DNA of 64,000 bases, taken from positions 124,001 through 188,000 of the forward strand of contig CAWCIL010000007.1 in assembly GCA_963795485.1 (NCBI GenBank). Direction: 5' to 3'. Source of the DNA: AP-15 sp963795485 (lineage in GTDB: Bacteria; Pseudomonadota; Alphaproteobacteria; ATCC43930; CGMCC-115725). How positions within the stretch are numbered: the first letter of the stretch is position 1; each line of letters begins with the position of its first letter. The position numbers and the translations under genes are program-made. Shown here piece after piece: positions 36,073 through 48,769 of the stretch. The notes below the pieces were generated by a model. That model searched no databases, was not told where the DNA came from, and saw nothing but the letters and a program-made list of their open reading frames with translations.

Positions 36073-37328
36073 TCAGATGTCGAACAGCAGCGCGCGACGG
36101 GTCCTCGACGCATTCCTTGACCCGCACCAGAAAGCCGACCGCCTCGCGCCCGTCGACGATCCGGTGATCGTAGGACAGCGCCACATACATCATCGGCCGG
36201 ATCTCGATCTTGTCGCCATCGCGACCGGCCGCCGCTCGATCTTGTGCATGCCGAGGATGCCGGATTGCGGCGGGTTCAGGATCGGCGTCGACAACAGCGA
36301 GCCGTAGACGCCGCCATTCGAGATCGTAAAGGTGCCGCCCGAAAGCTCCTCGATCGACAATTTGCCGTCGCGCGCCTTATGGCCGAGCGCGGCGATCGTC
36401 TTTTCGATGTCGGCAAAGCTCATCCGGTCGGCGTCGCGCACAACCGGCACGACGAGCCCATGCTCGATGCCGACCGCGACCCCGATGTCGTAATGGTTCT
36501 TGTAGACGATGTCGTCGCCATCGATCTCGGCGTTGACCCCGGGAATCTCCTGCAGCGCGACGATCGCCGCCTTGACGAAGATCGACATGAAGCCGAGCCG
36601 CACGCCGTGCTTTTTCTCGAAGGCCTCGCGCCAGCGCTCGCGCAGCGCGATCGCCTGGCTCATGTCGATTTCGTTGAAGGTGGTCAGCATCGCCGCGGTG
36701 TTCTGCGCCGCCTTCAGCCGCTCGGCGATCGCGCCGCCGCAGCCGCGTCATGCGCACCCGGACCTCGCGCTCGCCGACGGCGCGGCGACGGCGGGGCGGG
36801 CGCCGGCGGCGCGAGCCGGCTCCGACGACGCTGCGCCGGGCGCGCCAGCGCTTCGATCACATCGGCTTTGGTGATCCGGTTGCCGGGTCCGGTCGGCGCG
36901 ATCGCCGCAGCGTCGAGCCCGCTCTCTGCAATCAGCTTGCGCACGGCGGGGCCCGAGCGTTCGAGCGCTCGCGGCCTCGCCCTCACCCGCCTCGCTGCGC
37001 TCGACACCCTCTCCCGCAATGCGGGAGAGGGAGGGACCCGTCGCTGTCGCGGCGGGAGGGTGAGGGCTGGCGACGGCGCACACCGCCGCGACCCCTCGCT
37101 GATGCGGCCGAGCACCGCGCCGACCGGCAGATTGGCGCCTTCCTCGGCGACGATTTCGGCCAGCGTCCCGGCGGCCGGCGCCGGCACTTCCAACGTCACC
37201 TTGTCGGTTTCGAGCTCGACCACCGGCTCGTCGACCGCGACCGCCTCGCCCGGCCGCTTCAGCCATTTCGCCACCGTCGCCTCGGTCACCAATTCGCCGA
37301 GGCTCGGCACCTTGATCTCGGTCGCCAT
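36073..37328 (-). CDS. sucB: 2-oxoglutarate dehydrogenase E2 component (frameshifts; repeat in linker)
   Basis: The ~417-residue dihydrolipoamide succinyltransferase has a lipoyl domain (residues 1-76, lipoyl-Lys43 in ETDKVTLEV), an E3-binding domain (PAVRKLIAESGLDAAAI) and a catalytic domain ending SYDHRIVDGREAVGF with the active-site His and Asp, then ECVEDPSRALLFDI after one correction near 36090. Other frame changes lie near 36730 and 36200. The linker between lipoyl and E3-binding domains contains about 34 residues encoded by a palindromic repeat (36981-37067) read without a stop. It is the last gene of the mdh-sucCDAB cluster. Confidence 0.88.
36981..37067. repeat. palindromic repeat element inside the sucB linker
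   Basis: Outer arms CCCTCACCC (36981-36989) and GGGTGAGGG (37059-37067) enclose a perfect inner hairpin, CCCTCTCCCGCA (37008-37019) with TGCGGGAGAGGG (37021-37032). This is a common intergenic palindromic family of alphaproteobacteria. Here it lies within coding sequence and is translated as a Pro/Arg-rich linker. Confidence 0.75.
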
Positions 37329-37341
37329 CGCCGGGCTCGGC

Positions 37342-40186
<2,845 letters not shown>

Positions 40187-40288
40187 CCTTTCCCATCTGC
40201 ACACCGGCAAAGGCTGGGGACCCCGCGTCGATGCCGGCTCCTGCCGATATCGACAATATAGGGAGACGGCGCTGAAGATCCCCGCGGA

Positions 40289-40695
40289 TTACTGCTTTGC
40301 GTCTCGCACAAAGGCGGCGGGCGTGATAATCGGAATATCCCGGAACGGATCGAGGACGAGTAGATCGGCGTCGCCGCTCACGATGAGGTCGGCACGGCCG
40401 TTGACCGCCAGCTCCAGGAATTTGTCGTCGGTCGGATCGCGGCAAGCACTGATCCGCTCGGTGATGCGAGACGGTCTCGGCCGTGGACATCAGCTTTCGT
40501 AACCAGGCTCGCGTCTCCTGGCCAATGAGCGGGACGAAGTAGGGTCGAGCTATGACTTCGAAGAGCTGTCGCTCGGTCGCCGACGATTTGAGCAGGACCC
40601 CGTCCTGCTCGACTGCGCGGGCGGCCGCGGCAGGTATCGAATTTCGTTTGAGCGCGGCGCTGACGCAGAACATTGGTGTCGATGACCACCCTCAT
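40289..40695 (-). CDS. PIN-domain toxin of a toxin-antitoxin pair (two frameshifts)
   Basis: The ~135-residue protein reads MRVVIDTNVL, KRNSIPAAAARAVEQDGVLL, SSATERQLFEVIARPYF, ACRDPTDDKFLELAVNG, ADLIVSGDADLLVLDPF and IITPAAFV. These are the acidic clusters (DTN, E, DPTDD, SGDAD) of the PIN-domain putative toxin family related to VapC. It would be a metal-dependent RNase. Frame breaks near 40668 and 40465 are each cured by removing one base. Its ATG overlaps the antitoxin stop (ATGA). It sits between sucD and sucA. Confidence 0.75.
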
Positions 40696-40923
40696 CCGGC
40701 GGGCGGCTCGACCTCGTGTTGCGCCCGCTTGATCAGCCGGTCGATGTCATCGTCGGTCAGGCCAGCCGCGATCGACACGCAGGCGCGCCTCACGGCGGCC
40801 GGGGATCAGTTCGTCGGGCTGGATCGTGACCGTGACGCGATCGTGCGGATCGAGCCCGCGGCGCGTCAGCTCGGCCGCCACTTCGCCCACCGTGGTCTCG
40901 ATCACTTCGGTTCGTTGCGACAT
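40692..40923 (-). CDS. antitoxin partner of the PIN toxin (one frameshift)
   Basis: A 76-residue acidic/basic protein starts MSQRTEVIETTVGEVAAELT, continues DPHDRVTVTIQPDELIPGRR and ends LTDDDIDRLIKRAQHEVEPP. The small size, overlap with the toxin gene and C-terminal amphipathic helix fit a type II antitoxin. One base near 40778 must be removed. The DNA-binding fold is not clear from sequence. It would neutralise the PIN RNase and autoregulate the pair. Confidence 0.65.
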
Positions 40924-41050
40924 GGGCCGGCTCCTCATCCCTCAATATAGGCGGTCCGCTGACGTCGGCCGCCCAGCTGGCATAGCCGCCGCCCTGGTGC
41001 CGCGCCAATCGCCGTCGAGTGCGCACGATCACTGCTAAGCGCGGAGGCCA

Positions 41051-41926
41051 TCAGCCCTTCAGCACGTCGCGCATCGTCGTGCCGATCGCGGCCGGCGACA
41101 GCGCGACGGTGACGCCGGCGCTGCGCAACGCCTCCATCTTGTCCTCGGCGCCGCCTTTGCCGCCGGCGATGATGGCGCCGGCATGGCCCATGCGCCGGCC
41201 GGGCGGGGCGGTGCTGCCGGCGATGAAGCCCGACCACCGGCTTTTTCCTGCGCGATGCCTTGAGGAACGCGGCGCCGTCCTCCTCGGCGGTGCCGCCGAT
41301 CTCGCCGATCATCACGATCGCCTGCGTCTCGTCGTCGGCGAGCAGCATTTCCAGCACTTCGACAAAGTTGGTGCCGTTGACCGGGTCGCCGCCGATGCCG
41401 ACGCAGGTCGACTGGCCGAGCCCGACCGCCGTCGTCTGCGCCACCGCCTCGTAGGTCAGGGTGCCCGAGCGCGAGACGATGCCGATCGGGCCGCGGCGAT
41501 GGATATGCCCCGGCATGATGCCGATCTTGCATTCGTCGGGGGTGATGACGCCGGGGCAGTTCGGCCCGATCAGCCGGGTCTTGCCGCCGGTGAGGCTGCG
41601 CTTGACGCGCACCATGTCGAGCACCGGGATGCCCTCGGTGATGCAGGCGACGAGCGGGATGCCGGCGTCGGCGGCTTCGAGGATCGCGTCGGCGGCAAAG
41701 GGCGGCGGCACATAGATCACGCTGGCGTCGCAGCCGGTTTTGGCGCGCGCCTCGTGCACCGTGTTGAACACCGGCAGGTCGAGATGGCGGGTCCCGCCTT
41801 TGCCGGGCGTCACGCCGCCGACCATCTTGGTGCCGTAGGCGATCGCCTGCTCGGAGTGAAACGTGCCCTGCGCGCCGGTAAAGCCCTGGCACAGGACCTT
41901 GGTCGAGGCGTTGACCAGGATCGACA

Positions 41927-41927
<1 letters not shown>
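41051..41927 (-). CDS. sucD: succinyl-CoA ligase alpha subunit (one frameshift)
   Basis: The 291-residue protein shows MSILVNASTKVLCQGFTGAQ, CoA-binding GVTPGKGG, VIYVPPPFAADAI, IGPNCPGVITP, the family region VGIGGDPVNGTNFVEVL and MGHAGAIIAGGKG with the phosphorylated His. One extra C at about 41230 after KKPVVG breaks the frame; removal gives FIAGSTAPPGRRMGHAGAI. The ATG overlaps the sucC stop by one base. It makes succinate and ATP/GTP from succinyl-CoA in the TCA cycle. Confidence 0.92.
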
Positions 41928-43098
<1,171 letters not shown>

Positions 43099-43120
43099 CG
43101 GATCAGCTCACCAGCTCGAA

Positions 43121-44082
43121 TCAGCCCAGCACCTTCATCCCTTTGACCACCTCGATCAGCTCGCGGACCCCGGCGGCCGATTTGTCGAAGGCGGCCTGCT
43201 CCTCGCGGTCGAGCTCGATCTCGACGATGCGCTCGACGCCGCCGGCGCCGATCACCACCGGCACCCCGACATAGAGGTCCTTGACCCCGTACTGGCCCTG
43301 CAGCAACGCGGCGCACGGCAAGTACCCGCTTCTTGTCGCGCAGATAGGCCTCGGCCATCGCGATCGCCGAGCTCGCCGGCGCGTAGAAGGCCGACCCGGT
43401 CTTTAACAGGCCGACGATCTCGGCGCCGCCATCGCGGGTGCGCTGGACGATCTTGTCCAGCCGCTCCTGGGTGGTCCAGCCCATCTTGACGAGATCGGGC
43501 AGCGGGATGCCGGCGACGGTCGAATAGCGCACCAGCGGCACCATCATGTCGCCGTGGCCGCCGAGCACAAAGGCGCTGACATCCTCGACCGAGACGCCCA
43601 GCTCCTCGGCGAGGAAATAGCGGAAGCGGGCGCTGTCGAGCACTCCGGCCATGCCGACGACCCGGTGCGCCGGCAGCCCGCAGGCTTCGCGCATGACCCA
43701 CACCATCACGTCGAGCGGGTTGGTGATGGTGATCACGAAGGCGTCGGGGCAATGCTTCTTGATCGCCTGCGCCGACCGTCGAGATCACCTTGGCGTTGGT
43801 GCCGATCAGATCGTCGCGGCTCATGCCGGGCTTGCGCGCGATGCCGGCGGTGACGATCACGACATCGGCGCCGGCGATGTCGGCGTAGTCGTTGGTGCCG
43901 TTGACGACCGCGTCGTAGCCCTCGATCGTCGAGCCCTGGACGATGTCGAGCGCCTTCCCCTGCGGCACGCCTTCGACGATGTCGAACAGCACGATGTCGC
44001 CCAGTTCCTTGAGCCCGGCGAGCAGCGCGATGGTGCCGCCGACCTGTCCGGCGCCAATCAGCGCGATCTTGTTGCGTGCCAT
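43121..44082 (-). CDS. mdh: malate dehydrogenase (two frameshifts)
   Basis: The ~320-residue NAD-dependent enzyme is of the lactate dehydrogenase-like alphaproteobacterial type. It shows the Rossmann start MARNKIALIGAGQVGGTIAL, VTAGIARKPGMSRDDLIGTN (substrate Arg residues), ITITNPLDVMVWVM, MAGVLDSARFRYFL and the catalytic His in LGGHGDMMVPL. Removing one G near 43776 and one T near 43320 restores the frame. It is the first gene of the TCA cluster, 22 bases upstream of sucC. Confidence 0.92.
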
Positions 44083-44276
44083 CGGGAATGCCTCGTCTTT
44101 GCGGGCGCCGGGTGCAGGCGCGGGATGGCCCGCGTCTTAACCCGAATCCCCGGCGCGGGCAAGGCGGCGAGCGCCCCGCGCAGCGCAACGGCCCTCATGG
44201 GTTTGCACGCCGCGCCACGTCACCGGGTTGCCGCTATGGTAGAACCAGCCGCGGAGCACAAAGTAAGGGACGCCAC

Positions 44277-44570
44277 ATGGCATTCGCCTTTGATAGTCTC
44301 AGCTTTGCCAAGAAGCTGCCGGATGCAGGCGTCCCGCAGGACCAAGCCGAAGCCCATGCCGAGGCGGCACGGGAGTTCATCATGGTCGAGTTGGTGACTT
44401 GGCACGATCTCGACACCGCTCGCAGAGAGCTCCAATCTGCGATCGATACGGCGCGCCGCGAACTGGAGGCCTCGATCGACAACCTCGGCCTGCGCCTCAC
44501 CATCCGCATGGGTGTGATGCTCGCCGCCGGCATGACCTTGCTCGGCGCTGTTCTCAAGCTCCACTCATAG
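44277..44570 (+). CDS. DUF1640-like coiled-coil membrane protein
   Basis: The 97-residue protein has an N-terminal helix beginning FAFDSLSFAKKLPDAGV and PQDQAEAHAEAAREF, a central coiled coil (TARRELQSAIDTARRELEAS) and a C-terminal membrane helix (TIRMGVMLAAGMTLLGAVL). This is the layout of DUF1640/CCDC90-like proteins, common beside mobile or toxin genes; function unknown. It is divergent from mdh. A second family member lies at 62.9 kb. Confidence 0.75.
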   Translation: MAFAFDSLSFAKKLPDAGVPQDQAEAHAEAAREFIMVELVTWHDLDTARRELQSAIDTARRELEASIDNLGLRLTIRMGVMLAAGMTLLGAVLKLHS

Positions 44571-44608
44571 TCGCGCTTCACGGCGGAAGATATCTTTAGG
44601 CACACCCA

Positions 44609-44862
44609 ATGCCGCTCAACATCAAAGACCCCGCGACGGAAAAGTCCGTGCGCAGCTCGCCGCAGCCACCGGGGAATCGGTCACGGCCGCAGTCCGCAGA
44701 GCCGCCGAAGAGCGTTTGCAGCGGGTCCGGGCAAACCGGAGCGTTCGCAGCCTTGCCGCCGAAATCCTCGAAATCGGCAGGCGCTGCGCCTCCCTGCCCA
44801 ATCTCGATACCCGAACCGCGGACGAGATCCTCGGCTATGACGAGCGCGGGCTCCCTCGCTGA
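44609..44862 (+). CDS. vapB: VapB-family antitoxin (one frameshift)
   Basis: The ~84-residue protein starts MPLNIKDPATEKSVR; adding one base near 44650 continues it as LAAATGESVTAAVRRAAEER, then AAEILEIGRRCASLPNLD and ADEILGYDERGLPR. This is the Rv0623-like VapB type with an N-terminal ribbon-helix-helix. Its TGA overlaps the vapC ATG (44860-44864). Confidence 0.8.
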
Positions 44863-45282
44863 TGGTCATCGATACCTCGGCGATCATCGCCGTGCTGTTG
44901 AACGAAGCAAACGCGGCCAATGTTGCCCAGGCAATCGAATCCGGCTCCCCACGTCTTCTGTCGGCGGCGAACCTGCTCGAAGCCTCGATGGTAATCGAGA
45001 GCCGCAAAGGCGACGCCGGCGGGCGCGAGCTCGATCTGCTGCTCTACCGCGCGGCTGTCGAAGTTGTTATGGTCGATCAAGACTAGGCCGAAATCGCCAG
45101 GCTGGCGTGGCGGCGCTACGGCAAAGGCCGCCATACGGCCGGGCTCAATTATGGCGATTGCTTTGCCCATGCTCTGGCGCAGACCCGTTGCTCTGGCAAA
45201 GACTTGTCGGTTGCCGTTGTTGTTCCAAGGCAACGACCTCCCGCATACCGACATCGAAGCCGTGCCGCTATCGGAAAACTAA
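44862..45282 (+). pseudogene. vapC: VapC PIN-domain toxin, nonsense codon and frameshift
   Basis: The first 74 residues are typical: MVIDTSAIIAVLLNE, RLLSAANLLEASMVIES and LYRAAVEVVMVDQD. An in-frame TAG then occurs at 45085-45087 where the family has a sense codon (most simply CAG). The same frame continues AEIARLAWRRYGKGRH and LNYGDCFAHALA, with the DC acidic motif, before a frame change near 45200 into LLFQGNDLPHTDIEAV. The stop is a substitution, not an indel, so it is less easily blamed on the assembly. The toxin is probably inactive as sequenced. Confidence 0.75.
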
Positions 45283-45401
45283 AGTGAAGCGGTCCCTTCA
45301 GTCGTTCGTTCTAAGGCGGGCGGGAGTGATGCCGCCTGCCGTGGCAGGAGATGATGCCGCGCTCCCCGGCGGTGATCGCCAGCCGGACTCCGTATCCGGG
45401 G

Positions 45402-45437
45402 CATTGCTGGATCCGGGGCATTACTGGGCGGCCGGGC
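45402..45437 (+). repeat. short direct repeat upstream of the atp operon
   Basis: ATCCGGGGCATT occurs twice in a row, separated by a few bases (GCTGG/ACTGG), between vapC and the atpI promoter region. Confidence 0.45.
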
Positions 45438-45440
45438 GGC

Positions 45441-45469
45441 TTGACAGGGTTGGGAGGCCTCATTAGGGT
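45441..45469 (+). promoter_or_regulatory. putative promoter of the F0 ATP synthase operon
   Basis: TTGACA (45441-45446) and TAGGGT (45464-45469) are 17 bases apart, about 60 bases upstream of the atpI start. Confidence 0.4.
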
Positions 45470-45527
45470 GGCCGCGTTCCGGCGGGGGGGCGCCTAGGGC
45501 GGGAATTGGATGGTCGGGCTTCCCTGA

Positions 45528-45875
45528 ATGAGCGAAGATCCGCCGCCCGACCCGTTGGCGCGGCTCGGCGACAAGATCGACAGGGCCCAGCAGGAGCGGC
45601 TTCGTCAGCAGATGAGCGGCCGCACCGGGGCGCCGCCGGGCGGGCTTGGCCTCGGCATGCGGATGGCGACCGAGCTGGCGGCGGCATTGCTGGTCGGGCT
45701 GGCGATCGGCTGGCTGATCGACCGCTTTTTCGGGACGCGGCCTTGGGGGCTGATCGTATTCTTGTTTCTCGGCATGGCCGCGGGCATGGTCAATGTGTTC
45801 CGCGCGGCAAAGGGTGTGGGCTACGGCGGTCCGCCGCCCGCGGCGCGGCGCGGCAATCGGCTGCCGCCGGAGTAG
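45528..45875 (+). CDS. atpI: F0F1 ATP synthase assembly protein AtpI
   Basis: The 115-residue protein has two membrane helices: one in LAAALLVGLAIGWLID, followed by RFFGTRPWG, and one in LIVFLFLGMAAGMVNVF. This is the alphaproteobacterial AtpI/AtpZ type, which helps c-ring assembly or Mg2+ supply. It is the first gene of the F0 cluster, 40 bases upstream of atpB. A proline-rich C-terminus is poorly conserved. Confidence 0.85.
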   Translation: MSEDPPPDPLARLGDKIDRAQQERLRQQMSGRTGAPPGGLGLGMRMATELAAALLVGLAIGWLIDRFFGTRPWGLIVFLFLGMAAGMVNVFRAAKGVGYGGPPPAARRGNRLPPE

Positions 45876-45915
45876 GCAGCGGCCCGGGTAGAAATCGGCA
45901 TCGGCAAAGATCGGC

Positions 45916-46660
45916 TTGGGGAAGAACTTGGCGGCGCACCAATCACCTCTTGAGCAGTTCACGATCGAGCGGCTGATCCCGCTCCATCTCGGCTCGGTCA
46001 ACATCTCCTACACCAACTCGGCCCTGCTGATGACGATCGCCGTGGCGTTCGCCACCCTGCTGCTGGTCGGCGCCACCGCCCGCGCCGCTCTGGTCCCCGG
46101 CCGGCTGCAATCGATCGCCGAGCTGCTGCATGAATTCGTCGCCGGCATGGTCCGCGAGAACGTCGGCGACGAGGGTCAGAAGTATTTCCCGCTGGTGTTC
46201 TCGATCTTCATCTTTATCCTGTTCGGCAATCTGCTCGGGTTGATTCCTTACAGCTTTCACCTTTACCGGCCAGATCGTGGTCACATTTGCGCTGGCGCTG
46301 TTCGTCTTTTTGTTTGTTACCGTGATTGCCTTCGTCCGCCACGGCATTCGTTTCTTCACCTTCTTCTTCCCGCCGGGAGCGCCGCTGCTGATGGCGCCCC
46401 TGCTCATTCCGATCGAGATCATCTCCTACTTGACGCGGCCGGTCAGCCTCAGCCTGCGGCTCTTCGCCAACATGCTGGCCGGTCACACGATGCTGGCGGT
46501 TTTCGCGGGGTTTACCGTCGCGCTCGGTCTGCTGGGTTTTTTGCCGCTCGCGTTCAACGTCGCGTTGATCGCCCTCGAACTCGTGATCAACATCCTGCAG
46601 GCCTACGTCTTCGCCATCCTGACCTGCCTCTATCTGAGCGACGCCATCCATCTTCACTGA
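45916..46660 (+). CDS. atpB: ATP synthase F0 subunit a (one frameshift)
   Basis: The 248-residue proton-channel subunit begins HQSPLEQFTIERLIPLHLG and includes LHEFVAGMVRENVGDEGQKY, FGNLLGLIPYSFTFTG, the essential Arg in LSLRLFANMLAGHTML and a C-terminal LQAYVFAILTCLYLSDAIH. One extra T near 46256 (AGCTTTCACC) breaks the frame after IPYSF; removal restores a full-length protein. Confidence 0.93.
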
Positions 46661-46736
46661 TCGGCCCATCTCCACTGATCGGCCGGTCGGTCCGGCGGCT
46701 GCAACCACATCCACCCCCCTCGGAAAGGACGACACC

Positions 46737-46964
46737 ATGGACCCGACCTCCGCCAAATTTATTGGCGCCGGCCTCGCCGCGATCGCGCTGGCCGGCGTCG
46801 GCGTCGGCATCGGCAATGTCTTCAGCGCGCTGGTCAGCTCGATCGCGCGCAATCCCGCCGCCCGCGACCAGGTGTTCGGCATCGGCATGCTCGGTTTCGC
46901 GCTGACCGAAGCGGTCGCGTTCTACGCGTTGATCGTCTCGCTCTTGCTGCTGTTCGTGCTCTGA
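46737..46964 (+). CDS. atpE: ATP synthase F0 subunit c
   Basis: A complete 75-residue two-helix proteolipid: SAKFIGAGLAAIALAGVGVG, polar loop ARNPAARDQ, and the proton-carrying Glu in FALTEAVAFYAL. The c-ring rotates with proton flow. It has no frame break and lies 76 bases after atpB. Confidence 0.96.
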   Translation: MDPTSAKFIGAGLAAIALAGVGVGIGNVFSALVSSIARNPAARDQVFGIGMLGFALTEAVAFYALIVSLLLLFVL

Positions 46965-47004
46965 GCGGCGGCCGTCCGAGGAGCTTCGACGAGGGCCGCA
47001 CCGG

Positions 47005-47499
47005 ATGCCGCAACTTGATGTCACGACCTTTGTGCCGCAGCTGTTCTGGCTGGCGGTGACGTTTTTCGTCCTTTACCTGCTGATGCGGCTGGTGGCGTTG
47101 CCGCGCGTCGGCGCCGCCATCGCCGCCCGGCGCAGCCGGCTCGACAGCGATCTCGCCCGTGCCGCCGAGATCCGCGCCCAGGCCGAGGCAGCGATGGCCC
47201 AGTACCTGGAGAGCCTGGCGGCGGCGCGCGCACAGGCGCACGAGGCGCTAAGGCAAACCGCCGAGCGGCTCGCCACCGAGGCCGCCGAACGCCAGCGGCA
47301 CCTCGCCGAGACGCTCGCGGCGCAGACCAAGGCGGCCGAAGCGCAGATCGCCGCAGCAAAGCACCAGGCATTTTCCGAGATTCGCGGCGTCGCGATCGAT
47401 GTCGCCCGGTCGATCGCGCAAAAGCTGACCGGGGCCGATGCCGACGAGCCGGGCCTCGCCGCTGCAGTCGATCGCGCGGTGGCCGAACGGACCGCATGA
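47005..47499 (+). CDS. atpF': ATP synthase F0 subunit b' (AtpG-type)
   Basis: The 164-residue peripheral-stalk subunit has an N-terminal helix (VPQLFWLAVTFFVLYLLMRL) and a long charged coiled coil (AEIRAQAEAAMAQYLESLAA onward). The PQLDVTTFVPQLFWL start marks the b' paralogue of alphaproteobacteria and phototrophs. Its stop overlaps the atpF start by 4 bases. Confidence 0.93.
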   Translation: MPQLDVTTFVPQLFWLAVTFFVLYLLMRLVALPRVGAAIAARRSRLDSDLARAAEIRAQAEAAMAQYLESLAAARAQAHEALRQTAERLATEAAERQRHLAETLAAQTKAAEAQIAAAKHQAFSEIRGVAIDVARSIAQKLTGADADEPGLAAAVDRAVAERTA

Positions 47500-47990
47500 T
47501 GCCCGATCTGATCAAAAGCCCCGAGTTCTGGGTCCTGGTCGCCGTCGTGGTGTTCATCGCCATTGTTTGGAAGCCGGGACGGCGTTCGCTGCTCGGCGGG
47601 CTCGACGCCCGCGCGACACGGATCCGAGAAGAGCTCGACGCGGCGCGCAACCTGCGGGAGGAAGCCGAGCGTACCTTGGCCGCCTACCGGCAGAAACAGA
47701 GCGAGGGGGCGTCCGAGGCCGAGGCGATCGTCGCTCATGCCAGGGCGGAAGCCGAGCGCATCGCCGAGCAATCGGCCCGCGACCTCGAAGAGATGCTGCA
47801 GCGCCGCCGGCGTCTAGCCGAGGAGCGGATCGCGCAGGAGGAAGCCAAGGCCATCGCCGATATCCGGTCGGTCACGGTCAACGTCGCGATCTCGGCCGCC
47901 CGCCAGGCGATCGCCGCCGGGCTGGATGAAGAGCGCGGTGCGGCGCTGATCGATGCCGCGATCGCCGCCCTGCCGCACCGGCTGCAATAG
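47496..47990 (+). CDS. atpF: ATP synthase F0 subunit b
   Basis: The 164-residue protein has one membrane helix (FWVLVAVVVFIAIVWKPGRR) and a long coiled coil (TRIREELDAARNLREEAERT, QEEAKAIADIRSVTVNVAIS). With b' it forms the stator stalk joining F0 to F1. It is the last gene of the F0 cluster; the F1 genes are not adjacent here. Confidence 0.93.
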   Translation: MMPDLIKSPEFWVLVAVVVFIAIVWKPGRRSLLGGLDARATRIREELDAARNLREEAERTLAAYRQKQSEGASEAEAIVAHARAEAERIAEQSARDLEEMLQRRRRLAEERIAQEEAKAIADIRSVTVNVAISAARQAIAAGLDEERGAALIDAAIAALPHRLQ

Positions 47991-48075
47991 GTCGGCCCGC
48001 TTCTGGGCGCTCCGCCGACCGGTCGCAGAATAGGGAAAAACCGAGGAGGCTTCCCCCAAACCGAGGAGGCGTCGA

Positions 48076-48696
48076 ATGGCCTTGAAAATTTACGGGGTCG
48101 CGCGGTCGCGAGCGTATCGCACCCTATGGATGGCGACCGAGCTCGGCCTCGAGTACCAGCACGTCAAGCTCGATTTCGCCGACGGCAGCACCCGCCGGCC
48201 GGAATATCTCGCGATCAATCCGAACGGCCACGTCCCTGCGATCGACGACGACGGCTTCAAGCTGTGGGAATCGATGGCCATCAACCTCTACCTCGCCAAG
48301 AAATACGGCGGCGCCGGCGGCCTCTACCCGCAGCGCCTGGAGGACGAGGCGCGCGCCTGGCAATGGAGCTTTTGGGCGATGACCGAAGTCGAGCGCCCGG
48401 CGCTCGCCGCATTGCTGAACCGGATCGGTCCCGAGAAGCAGCGCGACCCCGCCGCCGCGGACGAGGCCGAGCAGGCGCTCGCCGCCCCGCTGAAGGTCCT
48501 CGACACCGCCGTCGCCGCGACGCCCTACCTGATCGGCGACCATTTCACCGTCGCCGACCTCAACGTCGCCAGCGTGCTCGCCTGGGCGCGCCAGGCGCGG
48601 GTCGGCCTCGCCGCCGTTCCGCACGCCGAAGCCTGGCTCAAGCGGTGTCACGACCGGCCGGCGGCGCAGACCGCCCGACAGCTGCAGCGGGAATAA
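48076..48696 (+). CDS. glutathione S-transferase family protein
   Basis: The 206-residue cytosolic protein has a thioredoxin-like N-terminal domain (IYGVARSRAYRTLWMATELG, INPNGHVPAIDDDGFKLWES with the cis-Pro and Glu-Ser glutathione motif) and a helical C-terminal domain (PYLIGDHFTVADLNVASVLA). The Ser at position 11 region could be catalytic. GAGGAGG precedes the start. The substrate is unknown. Confidence 0.88.
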   Translation: MALKIYGVARSRAYRTLWMATELGLEYQHVKLDFADGSTRRPEYLAINPNGHVPAIDDDGFKLWESMAINLYLAKKYGGAGGLYPQRLEDEARAWQWSFWAMTEVERPALAALLNRIGPEKQRDPAAADEAEQALAAPLKVLDTAVAATPYLIGDHFTVADLNVASVLAWARQARVGLAAVPHAEAWLKRCHDRPAAQTARQLQRE

Positions 48697-48769
48697 CCGG
48701 CCGGCGAGTTGCGCCGTCGGTCTCCTGCTTCTAACCTCGGGCGCAAATGCGGCGGGTCGGGAGGAAAAG

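Noticed and set aside
37008..37032. Intrinsic terminator between sucA and sucB
   Set aside because: The hairpin lies inside sucB, between its lipoyl and E3-binding domains, and has no T-run; it belongs to a larger palindromic repeat.
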